From Bacteroidales bacterium (GTDB taxonomy: Bacteria > Bacteroidota > Bacteroidia > Bacteroidales > F082), in NCBI GenBank assembly GCA_030690365.1, contig JAUYGX010000058.1, positions 1 through 45,574 of the forward strand: a stretch of 45,574 nt of DNA. Reading direction: 5' to 3'. The notes beneath the pieces were generated by a model. The model made no database searches. It was not told the origin of the DNA and saw only the letters and a program-made list of their open reading frames with translations. Made by a program: the position numbers and the translations under genes. This document shows, piece by piece, positions 30,893 through 40,114 of the stretch. The stretch's first letter is position 1. Every line of letters starts with the position of its first letter.

Positions 30893-31471
30893 TTAATTTT
30901 CGCCTCTTGTACGTTGGTCGCGTTTCACGGTTTGCATCACAGTGCCAACCTCGTCCAAAACATCATCACTGATATCATATTCCGGATTGGTGTACAAAAT
31001 GGTTGTTCCGCCGGCTTTATCAAAAACAAACGAATAATTGCGGGTTCCGGAGATGGTCTCTATGGCATTGTACACTTTTTCCTGAATGGGTTTTACCAGT
31101 TCCTGACGTTTTTTAAAAAGATCGCCTTCAGGTCCGAAATACTTACGTTGAAGGTCTTTTACTTCTTGTTCTTTTTTAACGATTTCGTCTTCGCGCTTCT
31201 TTTTCACATCTTCGGGCAACAATACCGATTCGGCCTGATACTTTTTGTACAGCTCGCTTACCTGCGAATAGTTGGTCTCTATTTCTTTTTGCCATTTTTT
31301 TGACATTTCATCCAGTTCATCCTGGGCATCCTGATATTCAGGAATATTAGAGAGTATGTATTCTGTATCTACATAAGCATACTTCTGGTTCTGGGCACTG
31401 GCATTGCTTATTCCTGTGAGCATCAGTGCACCCAGAAAAAGTCCGGCCCATATTACTTTTATCTTTTTCAT
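30893..31471 (-). CDS. OmpH/Skp-family periplasmic chaperone
   Basis: The start at 31471 (MKKIKV) gives 192 residues with a clean signal peptide (ending SNASAQ-NQ). KYAYVDTEYILSNIPEY opens the mature part, followed by a charged coiled coil and NYSFVFDKAGGTTILYTNPEYDISDDVL. The C-terminal DISDDVL segment is typical of Bacteroidota paralogues. It follows bamA by about 50 nt and also has a -7 box with -33 TTG inside the end of bamA (31501-31530). Confidence 0.87.
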   Translation of the reverse strand: MKKIKVIWAGLFLGALMLTGISNASAQNQKYAYVDTEYILSNIPEYQDAQDELDEMSKKWQKEIETNYSQVSELYKKYQAESVLLPEDVKKKREDEIVKKEQEVKDLQRKYFGPEGDLFKKRQELVKPIQEKVYNAIETISGTRNYSFVFDKAGGTTILYTNPEYDISDDVLDEVGTVMQTVKRDQRTRGEN

Positions 31472-31500
31472 AAGTTTGTTATTTATTTTCAAGTCAGTTA

Positions 31501-31508
31501 CAAAAATA
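31501..31508 (-). promoter_or_regulatory. -7 box (TATTTTTG) for the first OmpH-like gene
   Basis: Minus-strand box 29 nt before the ATG at 31471, with TTG 19 nt upstream inside the last codons of bamA. Confidence 0.5.
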
Positions 31509-31522
31509 CTGCCAAAAACTGA

Positions 31523-34168
31523 TTAATCAAGCGACTGGTTAAGCGAAAAATGGAAATGGCTGCCATTGGCGGTTGGAATACCTGGTATAGGATCGAAACC
31601 ATAAGCCCAGTCGAGCCCCAGCATCCCGAACATTGGTAAGAATACCCGGATACCAACCCCTGCAGATCGTTTTACATCAAATGGATCGAAGCCTTGCGAG
31701 CCCAACCAGGAGTTACCTGCTTCAACAAAAGTTAACGCATAAATAGTGGAGGTAGGTGCCAGCGACAATGGATAACGAAGTTCTAAAGAGTAACGGGTAA
31801 ATACTGTACCACCTATGTTTGTATTCTCATAGTAATAAGGTGTAATAGATTCGTTGGTATAACCACGCATCCCAATGACCTCGCGACCATCAAAGTTATT
31901 GTATCCCGATAGTCCGTCGCCTCCCAGATAGAAACGCTCGAAGGGTGTTACTCCCAAATCGTTGTTATAGTCACCCAGATATCCAAAACGGAACTTGGAA
32001 GCCAGTACCAGCTTATCCATTAATTCAAAATACCAATAGGCTTTTAACTTCCATTTGTGATATTCTATCCATTTGTATTTTTCGTTGTCGTTAAGCTGCG
32101 AATAGTCTTTATTGGAAAATGCAGAATAGGGAGGGGTTAATTCAAGACCAAGCGACAGATCGGATCCGCGACGGGGATAAATGGGCTGGTCGATAGAATT
32201 GCGGCCCAGAATGATTTCGTAGCTCAGGTTATTGAAATTGCCATTACCATCACCGATGTAGAAAATGGAACTGTAATTGGTCAGGTTATACAATTGAATA
32301 TTTACACCCTGATATAGCGTGAAAAAGTCATCAGGCCATTTGAGCCGTTTTCCAATACCTACTGTAATTCCGTTGATAATAAAGGAAGATCTGAGTGAAT
32401 CGGACTTTGCCTTGCCGTTGGTATAAATAGAATGATAATACGAGACTGTGAGTGCGTTTGGTTTTTTACCTCCAAGCCAGGGTTCGGTAAACGAAACATT
32501 CCAGCTTAAATATTGCTTACCGTAGGTTTGGAATTTAAGCGCCAGTTTTTGACCATCACCGGAAGGTATCGGTTTCCAGGCGTCCTTTTTAAAGAAATTA
32601 TTTAACGAGAAATTATTGAAACTCAACCCAATGGTTCCAATAATACGCCCATATCCCCAGCCACCCGAAAGTTCAATTTGATCGGCAGAGGTTTCTTCCA
32701 CCTGATATTCGATATCTACCGTTCCATCGGCGGGATTTGGGTTGATGTTCGGAGTAATGGTTTCGGCATTAAAATAACCCAGATTGGCCAGCTCACGGGT
32801 GGTACGGATAATATCCGATCGGCTGAACAACTGGCCGGGCCGGGTGTAAAGTTCACGAATAATAACATGGTCGTTGGTTTTCAGGTTGCCTTTAACCGTA
32901 ACCTCATTTATACGCGCCTGTTTTCCCTCATAAATTCTGATTTCCATGTCGATGGAATCATTCTCAACATGAGTTTCAATGGGTTGCGCATTAAAAAACA
33001 GATATCCATTGTCCATATACTGCGAACTCACGTCAAACCCATTGGGGTTATACTGTAGGTTGGTTTCGAGGAGTTCCTTGTTGTACACATCACCTTTTTG
33101 AATGCCTAAAATGGCATTTAAAAAGGCGGATGGATAAACAGTATTTCCCACCCAGGTAATATTGCGGAAGTAATACTTATTGCCTTCATCAATGTTGATA
33201 TCGATGACCAGATTTTCATTATCAAGCTTGTAAACCGAATCGCTTGTGATGTGGGCATCACGGTATCCTTTTTTGTTGTATTTGGCAATAATGAGTTTCA
33301 GGTCGTCCTGAAAGTTTGATTCGATATATTTAGATCCTTTGAAAAGGTTGACGCGGATATTTTCTTTATAATAATCAATAAAATGATTTTCTACCTGCCC
33401 GAACTTTAGCTTTATGGAAGATTCGGCCACATCAACCACCAAAGGCCCCAGACTATCGAGCGGCCGGAATACGCCCCTGGATTTGGTTTCTTTCATGGCT
33501 GATCTGATGGCTTCATTGTTTAGCTCTTTGTTACCATGTATGTTGATTTCTTTGATTTTAACTTTTCTGTTTTTTTTGATGGTAATCAACAGATCGACAA
33601 AATTTTCACTTTTCTTGTCTGCTTTTTCTTCAACGGTAACTTCAGAATTCAGAAATCCTTTGTCGGCATAGAAATCCTTGATAATATTTTTTGTCCGGAT
33701 CATGAGGTGATCGGTAACAATATCGCCACGGGTGAGGTTAATTTTTTCGCGGATATCGTCGGCTTCGGTTTTTCTGATACCATCGAATGAAAACTTAGAC
33801 AAACGCGGGCGCTCCTGAAGATTGAGACTCAGGAAGATGCTGTTTCCCTTGATGCTGGTAGCGGTGATGCTAATATTATCGAACATGCCCTGTTCCCAGA
33901 GTTTACGAATGGCGCTCGTAATTTCATCACCCGGGATTTTCACCCTCTTGCCTACCTCGAGTTCCGATAGCATGATGATGACATTCTTATCCAGATACTG
34001 GACGCCTGTTACTTCAACGCCGCCGATGATATATTCTACCGGTTTTTCATAATTTATCTTTGATAAATCGCTGCCCAGGCTGATTTGCGCATATGCCTTA
34101 CCATTAATCAGCACAAGGCCGATCATCAGACAAATTACCGCTATTTTTCCAACTACTTTAATCATCAA
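31523..34168 (-). CDS. bamA: Outer membrane protein assembly factor BamA
   Basis: This 881-residue Omp85 protein has a signal peptide (ending AYAQ-IS). About five POTRA domains span 40-490, each showing the V-x-G-N pattern (GVQYLDKNVI, IHGNKELN, WVGNTVYP, VKGNLKTN). A C-terminal 16-strand barrel follows, with conserved pieces RRGSDLSLG, FYLGGDGLSGY, RGY and YGFDPIPG. The last POTRA leads into VDIEYQVEET, the usual junction. It folds and inserts outer membrane beta-barrels such as the DUF5777 and DUF6089 proteins in this window. It lies 1 nt after uppS and before two Skp-like genes, a conserved Bacteroidota order. Confidence 0.93.
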   Translation of the reverse strand: MMIKVVGKIAVICLMIGLVLINGKAYAQISLGSDLSKINYEKPVEYIIGGVEVTGVQYLDKNVIIMLSELEVGKRVKIPGDEITSAIRKLWEQGMFDNISITATSIKGNSIFLSLNLQERPRLSKFSFDGIRKTEADDIREKINLTRGDIVTDHLMIRTKNIIKDFYADKGFLNSEVTVEEKADKKSENFVDLLITIKKNRKVKIKEINIHGNKELNNEAIRSAMKETKSRGVFRPLDSLGPLVVDVAESSIKLKFGQVENHFIDYYKENIRVNLFKGSKYIESNFQDDLKLIIAKYNKKGYRDAHITSDSVYKLDNENLVIDINIDEGNKYYFRNITWVGNTVYPSAFLNAILGIQKGDVYNKELLETNLQYNPNGFDVSSQYMDNGYLFFNAQPIETHVENDSIDMEIRIYEGKQARINEVTVKGNLKTNDHVIIRELYTRPGQLFSRSDIIRTTRELANLGYFNAETITPNINPNPADGTVDIEYQVEETSADQIELSGGWGYGRIIGTIGLSFNNFSLNNFFKKDAWKPIPSGDGQKLALKFQTYGKQYLSWNVSFTEPWLGGKKPNALTVSYYHSIYTNGKAKSDSLRSSFIINGITVGIGKRLKWPDDFFTLYQGVNIQLYNLTNYSSIFYIGDGNGNFNNLSYEIILGRNSIDQPIYPRRGSDLSLGLELTPPYSAFSNKDYSQLNDNEKYKWIEYHKWKLKAYWYFELMDKLVLASKFRFGYLGDYNNDLGVTPFERFYLGGDGLSGYNNFDGREVIGMRGYTNESITPYYYENTNIGGTVFTRYSLELRYPLSLAPTSTIYALTFVEAGNSWLGSQGFDPFDVKRSAGVGIRVFLPMFGMLGLDWAYGFDPIPGIPTANGSHFHFSLNQSLD

Positions 34169-34169
34169 A

Positions 34170-34931
34170 CTATTTAGCTTTTAATTGCTCACTGGTCATA
34201 CCAAACCTGCGTTCGCGAATCTGGTATTCTACAATTGCATGGTAAAAATCATCTTTTCTAAATTCCGGCCACAAAGTGGGTGTAAAATAAAACTCGGCAT
34301 AAGCCACCTGCCACAGCAAATAGTTACTTATGCGAAGCTCGCCGCTGGTGCGGATTACCAATTCTGGGTCGGGAATGCCTTTGGTAGACAGATATCCGGC
34401 AAACATCTGCTCATTAATTTCTTCGGGTTTCAGTTGCTTTTCAGCAACCAGAACCGCCAACTGACGGGCGGCTTCAACAATTTCCCAACGGGCACTGTAG
34501 CTCATGGCCAGTGTAAGCACCATGCGCGAATTGGAAGCGGTTTTTTCGATGGTATCCATCAAACGGCCATAGTTTTCAGGTGGCAGGCTTTTCAAGTCGC
34601 CAATGGCGTTCAGGCTTACATCATTTTTATTCAGTGTATCCAACTCGCTTACAATGGTCTCGACAAATAAATTCATCAAGGCATCTACTTCATCCTTTGG
34701 GCGGTTCCAGTTTTCGGTGGAAAAAGTATAAAGAGTCAGGTATTTTATGCCCAGCTCAACGGCGGCTTCGGTAATTTCGCGTACCGATTCAACGCCTTCG
34801 TGGTGACCTTTTACCCTATCCAGACCTTGCTTCAATGCCCATCTTCCATTGCCATCCATAATAATGGCAACATGCTGTGGCATTCTATCCAAACAGATCT
34901 TATCTTTTATGCTTTCCATAATCCCCTGCAT
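34170..34931 (-). CDS. uppS: Isoprenyl (undecaprenyl diphosphate) synthase
   Basis: This 253-residue cis-prenyltransferase makes undecaprenyl diphosphate for cell wall and O-antigen carriers. Diagnostic motifs are IIMDGNGRWA (catalytic Asp), LTLYTFSTENW, then GIPDPELVIRTSGELRISNYLLWQVAYAEFYF near the C-terminus in the expected order. The start codon directly follows the stop of the DUF6089 gene; MESIKDK four residues in (34919) is an equally possible start. The gene is coupled to bamA 1 nt downstream. Confidence 0.93.
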   Translation of the reverse strand: MQGIMESIKDKICLDRMPQHVAIIMDGNGRWALKQGLDRVKGHHEGVESVREITEAAVELGIKYLTLYTFSTENWNRPKDEVDALMNLFVETIVSELDTLNKNDVSLNAIGDLKSLPPENYGRLMDTIEKTASNSRMVLTLAMSYSARWEIVEAARQLAVLVAEKQLKPEEINEQMFAGYLSTKGIPDPELVIRTSGELRISNYLLWQVAYAEFYFTPTLWPEFRKDDFYHAIVEYQIRERRFGMTSEQLKAK

Positions 34932-35738
34932 TTACCACTTTAGACTGTTGCATCGTTTTTTACTGTACAAGTCGAATTTATAGCTGATGGTGACACCTGC
35001 ATAGGCCACCCAATCGAAATTCTTTTCTTCACCCCGCTGTTGCCAGGCACTATGTGTCTGTGTAGGATCGGCAATTATATCAGGATTATCAGCATAGGTA
35101 GTGCTAATATCATCCACATAATCGGTAAAAGTTTTACGCATACCCCATTCCAGATTAATCCCGACCCGCTTCGACAGGCTATACTTAAATCCAAAACCAA
35201 ATGGAATGGAAAGGCTATATTGATTGTATGGACTTCGTCCGTCGAATCCTGCATTTTGACCTTCTGTTCCCTGCGGTTGTAATTTCACACCACCTGGTGT
35301 TTTGGGGGAAAAGGTAAAAAAACCAATCCCACCAAAAATATAGGGGGTAAAATACTCCATCTTGCTGCCTGTAAAATAGGGCCAGAAATTAAACTCGGCT
35401 ACCAGGGCAAAATCGTTCAGGTCGGATACAAAGCTCAAATCGCGGTCGGTAACCCCGCCATATTTTTCATCGGAACCCGTTACTTTGCCACGGTAATAGC
35501 TTAGCCTGTACGACCATCTGGAGCCTTTGTAATAACGACCCGAAATCCCATACGAAGCTTGCGTTTGTGCAAAGGGCATTCCGGGATTAAGCTCTCCCAA
35601 ATAATACGATCCACCTCCAAACAAACCTATTTCGAGGTTCTGAGCCTGTGCACTAAAGGCAAAAAGCAAAATAATAACTCCAAATAATGTTTTACTGAAA
35701 TAGTTCAATCTTCCCGGTTTTAATGTATTTCGTTCCAT
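34932..35738 (-). CDS. DUF6089-family outer membrane protein
   Basis: The start at 35738 (MERNTLK) gives 268 residues. A further upstream start at 35756 overlaps the -7 box and can be excluded. After the signal peptide (ending SAQAQ-NL) come alternating strands (LEIGLFGGGSYYLGELNP, GISGRYY, WSYRLSYYRGKVTG) of an 8-10-stranded barrel. RVGINLEWGMRKTFTDYVDDISTTY is the strongest family marker. Role unknown; conserved place before uppS-bamA suggests envelope biogenesis. Confidence 0.85.
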   Translation of the reverse strand: MERNTLKPGRLNYFSKTLFGVIILLFAFSAQAQNLEIGLFGGGSYYLGELNPGMPFAQTQASYGISGRYYKGSRWSYRLSYYRGKVTGSDEKYGGVTDRDLSFVSDLNDFALVAEFNFWPYFTGSKMEYFTPYIFGGIGFFTFSPKTPGGVKLQPQGTEGQNAGFDGRSPYNQYSLSIPFGFGFKYSLSKRVGINLEWGMRKTFTDYVDDISTTYADNPDIIADPTQTHSAWQQRGEEKNFDWVAYAGVTISYKFDLYSKKRCNSLKW

Positions 35739-35753
35739 ACTGATTTTGAGCGC

Positions 35754-35761
35754 CAAAAATA
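35754..35761 (-). promoter_or_regulatory. -7 box (TATTTTTG) for the DUF6089-uppS-bamA transcript
   Basis: Minus-strand TAnnTTTG match 15 nt before the ATG at 35738. It settles the start choice. Confidence 0.55.
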
Positions 35762-35858
35762 GTCCTTTTTTTAGTTACTGCCACTGAAACTTATGTTTCA
35801 ATTTGCCTTACGGCCACGGCATTTCTGTATATCAAACTCAATATCTTATCATTTAGTA

Positions 35859-36758
35859 TCAGGTATAATAATTCGTTCCCTGTTTTCGATAATCTACTCC
35901 CCAAAATAATTTATCGCGAATGGTGGAGAAGAAATTTTTATTTGGCATCCTGACAAGATTAATCTGAAAATCGCATTTATGAATGACAATCTCGTCGGTT
36001 TTTCCAATGGCTGAATTGCGTGAATCCAGGTTCATCAGATACTTCTCCTCTCTTCCTTCAATTTGAATTTTTATGGTGCTGGAGTCATGGATCACAATAG
36101 GACGAACGGTTAAATTGTGGGATGCAATGGGCGAAATAATAAAATTCTGCGATCCTGGCACCAGGATGGGACCACCCACACTTAATGAATAGGCTGTGGA
36201 TCCGGTTGGTGTAGCCACAATCAAACCATCGCCGTAGTACGAATTCAAAAAGATGTCGTCCACAAAAACATGAATTACAATCAGGGCCGCATTGGCATTG
36301 CGGTAGATGGTGAGGTCGTTGAGTGCAAAGTTTAATTCGCCAAATAAATCCCGGGGTGCATCCAGTTGCAGTAATGTACGTTTGTCCAACAAATAATCTC
36401 CACGGCGTACATTTTGAACAGCCTCCACAATTTCGTTTTTCGAAATACTCGAAAGAAACCCCATCCTGCCCAGGTTAATTCCCAATATAGGCACCCCTGA
36501 ATCGCGTACAAAAGGTACTGTATCCAGGATGGTACCATCGCCTCCTACCGAAAACAACATATCCACACCACTTTTAACCTCATGATAATTGGTAAACGTT
36601 TTGGGTGGCGATGGAAATTTTAGCTGATCGATAATGGATTGCAAATAGGGTTCGTAAAAGAGCACTTCAAATTCTGAGCGATACAACTCATCAATCAAAA
36701 TCTGCAGGTACTCCTGATGCTGATGGTTGTATCCCTTACCGAAAAGTGCAATTTTCAT
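35859..36758 (-). CDS. nadK: NAD kinase
   Basis: The start at 36758 (MKIALFG) gives 299 residues and fits the promoter box 20 nt upstream. GGDGT (72-76) is the ATP/NAD site, followed by NLGRMGFLS, LNDLTI, and the glycine-rich GLIVATPTGSTAYSLSVGGPI. The enzyme phosphorylates NAD to NADP in the cytoplasm. The gene has its own promoter within the envelope cluster. Confidence 0.93.
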   Translation of the reverse strand: MKIALFGKGYNHQHQEYLQILIDELYRSEFEVLFYEPYLQSIIDQLKFPSPPKTFTNYHEVKSGVDMLFSVGGDGTILDTVPFVRDSGVPILGINLGRMGFLSSISKNEIVEAVQNVRRGDYLLDKRTLLQLDAPRDLFGELNFALNDLTIYRNANAALIVIHVFVDDIFLNSYYGDGLIVATPTGSTAYSLSVGGPILVPGSQNFIISPIASHNLTVRPIVIHDSSTIKIQIEGREEKYLMNLDSRNSAIGKTDEIVIHKCDFQINLVRMPNKNFFSTIRDKLFWGVDYRKQGTNYYT

Positions 36759-36778
36759 TTTGAGGTATTTTAAGCACA

Positions 36779-36786
36779 CAAAAGTA
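36779..36786 (-). promoter_or_regulatory. -7 box (TACTTTTG) for nadK
   Basis: Minus-strand TAnnTTTG with TTTG 18 nt upstream (36805-36808 on the plus strand), a full Bacteroidota-type promoter. Confidence 0.65.
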
Positions 36787-36873
36787 ATTTAAAATCCAGA
36801 GTAGCAAAGGCGGATTGGGAGTTAATGCACTGAAACAGCCTATAATTAACGTTTTTTAACGGCCATTGGCTGG

Positions 36874-38277
36874 CTAGATGGGAGCCACCAGATTGATAAA
36901 TATACCTGACTTTTTCTGCTTGTTTACGGCTGCTTCGATGCGAATGACGACATCATAATAGGTAACAAAATCGATGCCCACACCCGTTCCCCAAAGCAGT
37001 TGGTTGACCAGTGGATTTTGGTCGTAGTATTGAAAATTGCTGGCATAACCCATATCAAAGAACAGGTTGGCATACAGTGCGAAAAAAATATCACTGAATT
37101 TTTTTGATTTAATCCATGGAATCTGATAGGTCCTTTGCGGGATGATTTCAAATTTAAAATTCGACCGCCACAAACCAATATTTTGCGCATCAATCACATA
37201 GAGTTCATAACCCCTGACTTCCAAATCATTGTAACCAAAACCCGTCGACAAAAAATAAGGTCTGTTTTTATCGCCCGATAACTTTGTAGAAAAATTATAC
37301 GCAAAATACCAGCGTTTAAACAAGGGGATGTATTGGTCGAAGGTAGTACTTACCCAAAGTAAATCAACGTCTTTCGACACAATTCCAAGTCCGAGTTTTC
37401 GAATCTGGATATCAAAATAAAATCCATCCAATGGATAGGGTTTGAAGTCGCGGAAATCAAGTTTAAAGGTATAGGCCAGGCTTAAAAATGTTGGTTTGGT
37501 AGTATTCGAAAAGTCGGGGTTCAGCTTTAGAAGCGAATCCTGAAAAATATAATGAGAGAAACTCAGGCCAATGTCGTGCAGATAATTGTATTTAGGCCTG
37601 AAAGTAACATTTACGCCTCCAAAGAAGTATTTGCTTGCAAAATCAAGCGTTGAACGATAGAATAAGTGTTTCGTATCTTCAGTCGTGAACGCCACCTCAT
37701 GGTTGTATTGCATACCTCCCTGTAGTGATATCCCGGTAACTTGCTTTTTATCCAGGTATGGTGTAGTCCAGCGGCTGGCGATAATCATGTCATAACCTGT
37801 TTGAGCAACCAGATTAAGCACCTCCATGCGGCCCCTGAAATTTTCAACACGCAGGTTAACACCATAGTTTAACCTGTTCAGGTCCCCTTTTTCGAGCCAC
37901 GCATTCAGGTTGCGATCGGCAAACTGAAAAATCGGTATGGGCCAGATGTACCAGCGCTCGATCATAGAAATATGGACTTCCCAAAACCCATTATCAACTG
38001 TTTTGGTGATGGTTACAAAATTAAACAATGACCTGTTCAGAAGATTTTGCCGGCTTTTTATCATCAAACTATCCAGCTCGGCCGGGGCATACGACCTGCC
38101 AACAAAAAATTCAAGCTCACGAAATACAATGTTATCACGGGTAATTTTGTTTCCCGACAAGGTGATGGATTTAACCTCCAATTTACCACCCGTGGTGCTG
38201 TCGCTTATGGTATCTGCAAATGCAATGCTGCAACCAAATAAAAAAAGTACAGAAAGTGTTGCGAAAACGACCCGCAT
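36874..38277 (-). CDS. Omp85-superfamily protein with one POTRA domain
   Basis: This 467-residue protein has a signal peptide (ending IAFAD-TI) and a single POTRA-like domain (about 33-110: VKSITLSGNKITRDNIVFRELEF split over the first two elements, then SLFNFVTI). A beta-barrel to the C-terminus (FINLVAPI) follows. It is shorter than BamA or TamA and resembles single-POTRA Omp85 proteins of Bacteroidota whose substrates are unknown. The stop of the CBS gene lies 2 nt upstream of its start, so the two are coupled; possible export or surface assembly role is inferred. Confidence 0.75.
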   Translation of the reverse strand: MRVVFATLSVLFLFGCSIAFADTISDSTTGGKLEVKSITLSGNKITRDNIVFRELEFFVGRSYAPAELDSLMIKSRQNLLNRSLFNFVTITKTVDNGFWEVHISMIERWYIWPIPIFQFADRNLNAWLEKGDLNRLNYGVNLRVENFRGRMEVLNLVAQTGYDMIIASRWTTPYLDKKQVTGISLQGGMQYNHEVAFTTEDTKHLFYRSTLDFASKYFFGGVNVTFRPKYNYLHDIGLSFSHYIFQDSLLKLNPDFSNTTKPTFLSLAYTFKLDFRDFKPYPLDGFYFDIQIRKLGLGIVSKDVDLLWVSTTFDQYIPLFKRWYFAYNFSTKLSGDKNRPYFLSTGFGYNDLEVRGYELYVIDAQNIGLWRSNFKFEIIPQRTYQIPWIKSKKFSDIFFALYANLFFDMGYASNFQYYDQNPLVNQLLWGTGVGIDFVTYYDVVIRIEAAVNKQKKSGIFINLVAPI

Positions 38278-38279
38278 AT

Positions 38280-38942
38280 TTACAGCTTAAGGTAGTTCAT
38301 TAACGAATCGTAGTTTTCCTTTACATCTTCCTGGCTAATATCCTGACCATAAGAGGCATCAACCAAATATCCGTATCGATCGAATGTTTTAAGTATTGGT
38401 CCGATATTCAGCACACTCACCTTAATAATGATCTTTAGCTGGGTGGAATCAGGATTGCTTTCAAGAAGCACACTTAATACTTTGGCATCGTTTGATTCTA
38501 CGATATTTGAAATTTCAGTTAAGCTGTAGTCATTTTCACTCAGCAACAAAACAATTACTCCACCGGGATTATCTACCGACAGGTTGCGCGCAAAAAACAT
38601 GATTAAATCGGTAGGTAAAATGGAACCTAAATAATGGTTTTCGCGATCAATCACTGGTGTTAACGACAACTTTTGTTTTACAACGACGTTTAAAACTTCG
38701 AGAGCAACGGAAGTGTCTTCTACATAAAAATCTTCAAAATGAACCTCTTCAGATTTAAGGTTGCGAGCCAAATCGGTTAAGTTAAAGAGTTCTTTTTCGA
38801 TCACCACACCGATAAATGTACCGCCATCAACCACCGGATAATGCCACACCTTATATTCGTCCATGCGCTTAAGTGCCTCGTCCACGGTGTCGGTGAGCAA
38901 CAAGGGTAAAACGTCTTCATTTATCAGTTGTTTGGCAATCAT
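38280..38942 (-). CDS. CBS-domain protein
   Basis: The 220-residue cytoplasmic protein has two CBS motifs (about 1-60 and 70-125: KVWHYPVVDGGTFIGVV and SLTPVIDRENHYLGSI). An ACT-like C-terminal half follows, with SLTEISNIVESNDAKVLSVL and a final regulatory strand. CBS pairs bind adenosyl ligands and would sense energy state. The -7 box lies 4 nt before the ATG, so the mRNA may be leaderless. It is coupled to the POTRA protein gene. Confidence 0.82.
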   Translation of the reverse strand: MIAKQLINEDVLPLLLTDTVDEALKRMDEYKVWHYPVVDGGTFIGVVIEKELFNLTDLARNLKSEEVHFEDFYVEDTSVALEVLNVVVKQKLSLTPVIDRENHYLGSILPTDLIMFFARNLSVDNPGGVIVLLLSENDYSLTEISNIVESNDAKVLSVLLESNPDSTQLKIIIKVSVLNIGPILKTFDRYGYLVDASYGQDISQEDVKENYDSLMNYLKL

Positions 38943-38946
38943 GGTG

Positions 38947-38954
38947 CAAAACTA
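38947..38954 (-). promoter_or_regulatory. -7 box (TAGTTTTG) for the CBS gene
   Basis: Minus-strand TAnnTTTG match only 4 nt from the start codon at 38942. Confidence 0.5.
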
Positions 38955-38989
38955 ATATTTTGGGTTAGATTTTCTAAAAATTCAGACAG

Positions 38990-39919
38990 CTATGTGAATA
39001 ATTCGCTCAGCATGTTTAAATAATTGGTATACCTGAAGGGCTTTAAATCTCCCCTTTCGAGAGCGGCTTTTACTGCACAGCCGGGTTCATCTGCATGAAT
39101 GCAGTTGTTAAACTTACACTCATCCATCAAAGCCCGGAACTCCGGAAACCGCTGTCCGAGCTCCGATCTTTCAAATTCAACCAATCCAAATTCCTTTATG
39201 CCGGGAGTGTCGATTACCGCACCACCAAACTTCAATGGAAACATTTCGGCAAATGTGGTGGTATGCATCCCCTTTTCATGAAAGGATGAAATCAGTCCTG
39301 TTTTTAAATCCAACTCATTGTCGACCATGTTGATGAGTGCCGATTTACCTACTCCTGAATGGCCCGAAAGCAGGGAAACCTTACCGGTAAGCAATTCCTG
39401 AAACTCAGTTTTATGCAATTGATCAACTACCGAGGTAATCAAACATGGATATCCAATGGAGCGGTAAAATGTTACCAATTCGTTCAGATGATCCAGGTTT
39501 TCCATGTCGTACAAATCCAGTTTATTAAACACCAGAAAGGCCGGGATGTGATAAGCTTCGGCAGTAACCAGTAACCGGTCGATAAACCCGGTAGATGTGC
39601 GGGGTTTTACCAGGGAAACAATCACCAGCATCTGATCGATGTTGGCCGCAATTATATGGGTAGCTTTTGAAAGGTTGGTTGCTTTGCGGATCAGGTGATT
39701 TTTCCGCTCGCCGATGCGGATGATGGTTCCTGTTTCTTCGTTTACCTGGAGTTCAATTTCCACGCGATCGCCCACTGCAATCGGGTTTGTGGTGCGAATG
39801 CCTTTCATCCTGAACAGGCCCTTTAACCTGCAATCAACGATGCGGCCATCATCGGTAAGAACAGAATACCAGCTTCCGGTAGAACGGAGAACCAATCCTT
39901 TCAACGACGGATCATTCAT
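38990..39919 (-). CDS. rsgA: Ribosome small subunit-dependent GTPase A
   Basis: The 309-residue protein has an N-terminal OB fold and a circularly permuted GTPase: G4 FNKLDL precedes G1 SGHSGVGKSALIN and G3 DTPGIKEFG. A C-terminal zinc finger follows with CKFNNCIHADEPGCAV (Cys-Cys-His-Cys). RsgA matures the decoding region of the 30S subunit. All motifs are intact. Confidence 0.93.
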   Translation of the reverse strand: MNDPSLKGLVLRSTGSWYSVLTDDGRIVDCRLKGLFRMKGIRTTNPIAVGDRVEIELQVNEETGTIIRIGERKNHLIRKATNLSKATHIIAANIDQMLVIVSLVKPRTSTGFIDRLLVTAEAYHIPAFLVFNKLDLYDMENLDHLNELVTFYRSIGYPCLITSVVDQLHKTEFQELLTGKVSLLSGHSGVGKSALINMVDNELDLKTGLISSFHEKGMHTTTFAEMFPLKFGGAVIDTPGIKEFGLVEFERSELGQRFPEFRALMDECKFNNCIHADEPGCAVKAALERGDLKPFRYTNYLNMLSELFT

Positions 39920-40079
39920 TGATTTGAGTCATTTTTACTTTTTTTTAAAGAAATATTGCACCAAAAATTTAGATTACAACCACTGCTTTTGTCGCAAGTT
40001 TTTGAATTGCAAGCGGTTTCACATATTAATTTAATATTAATCTTTTTCTGATAAACGCATTAAAATTACAAACAATTCT

Positions 40080-40087
40080 TATATTTG
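40080..40087 (+). promoter_or_regulatory. -7 box (TATATTTG) for the PrsW-like gene
   Basis: TAnnTTTG match 27 nt before the ATG at 40115. A TTG start at 40085 would lie inside the box, so it is rejected. Confidence 0.5.
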
Positions 40088-40114
40088 AACCGAATTCCCA
40101 TAAAAACCCGTTCT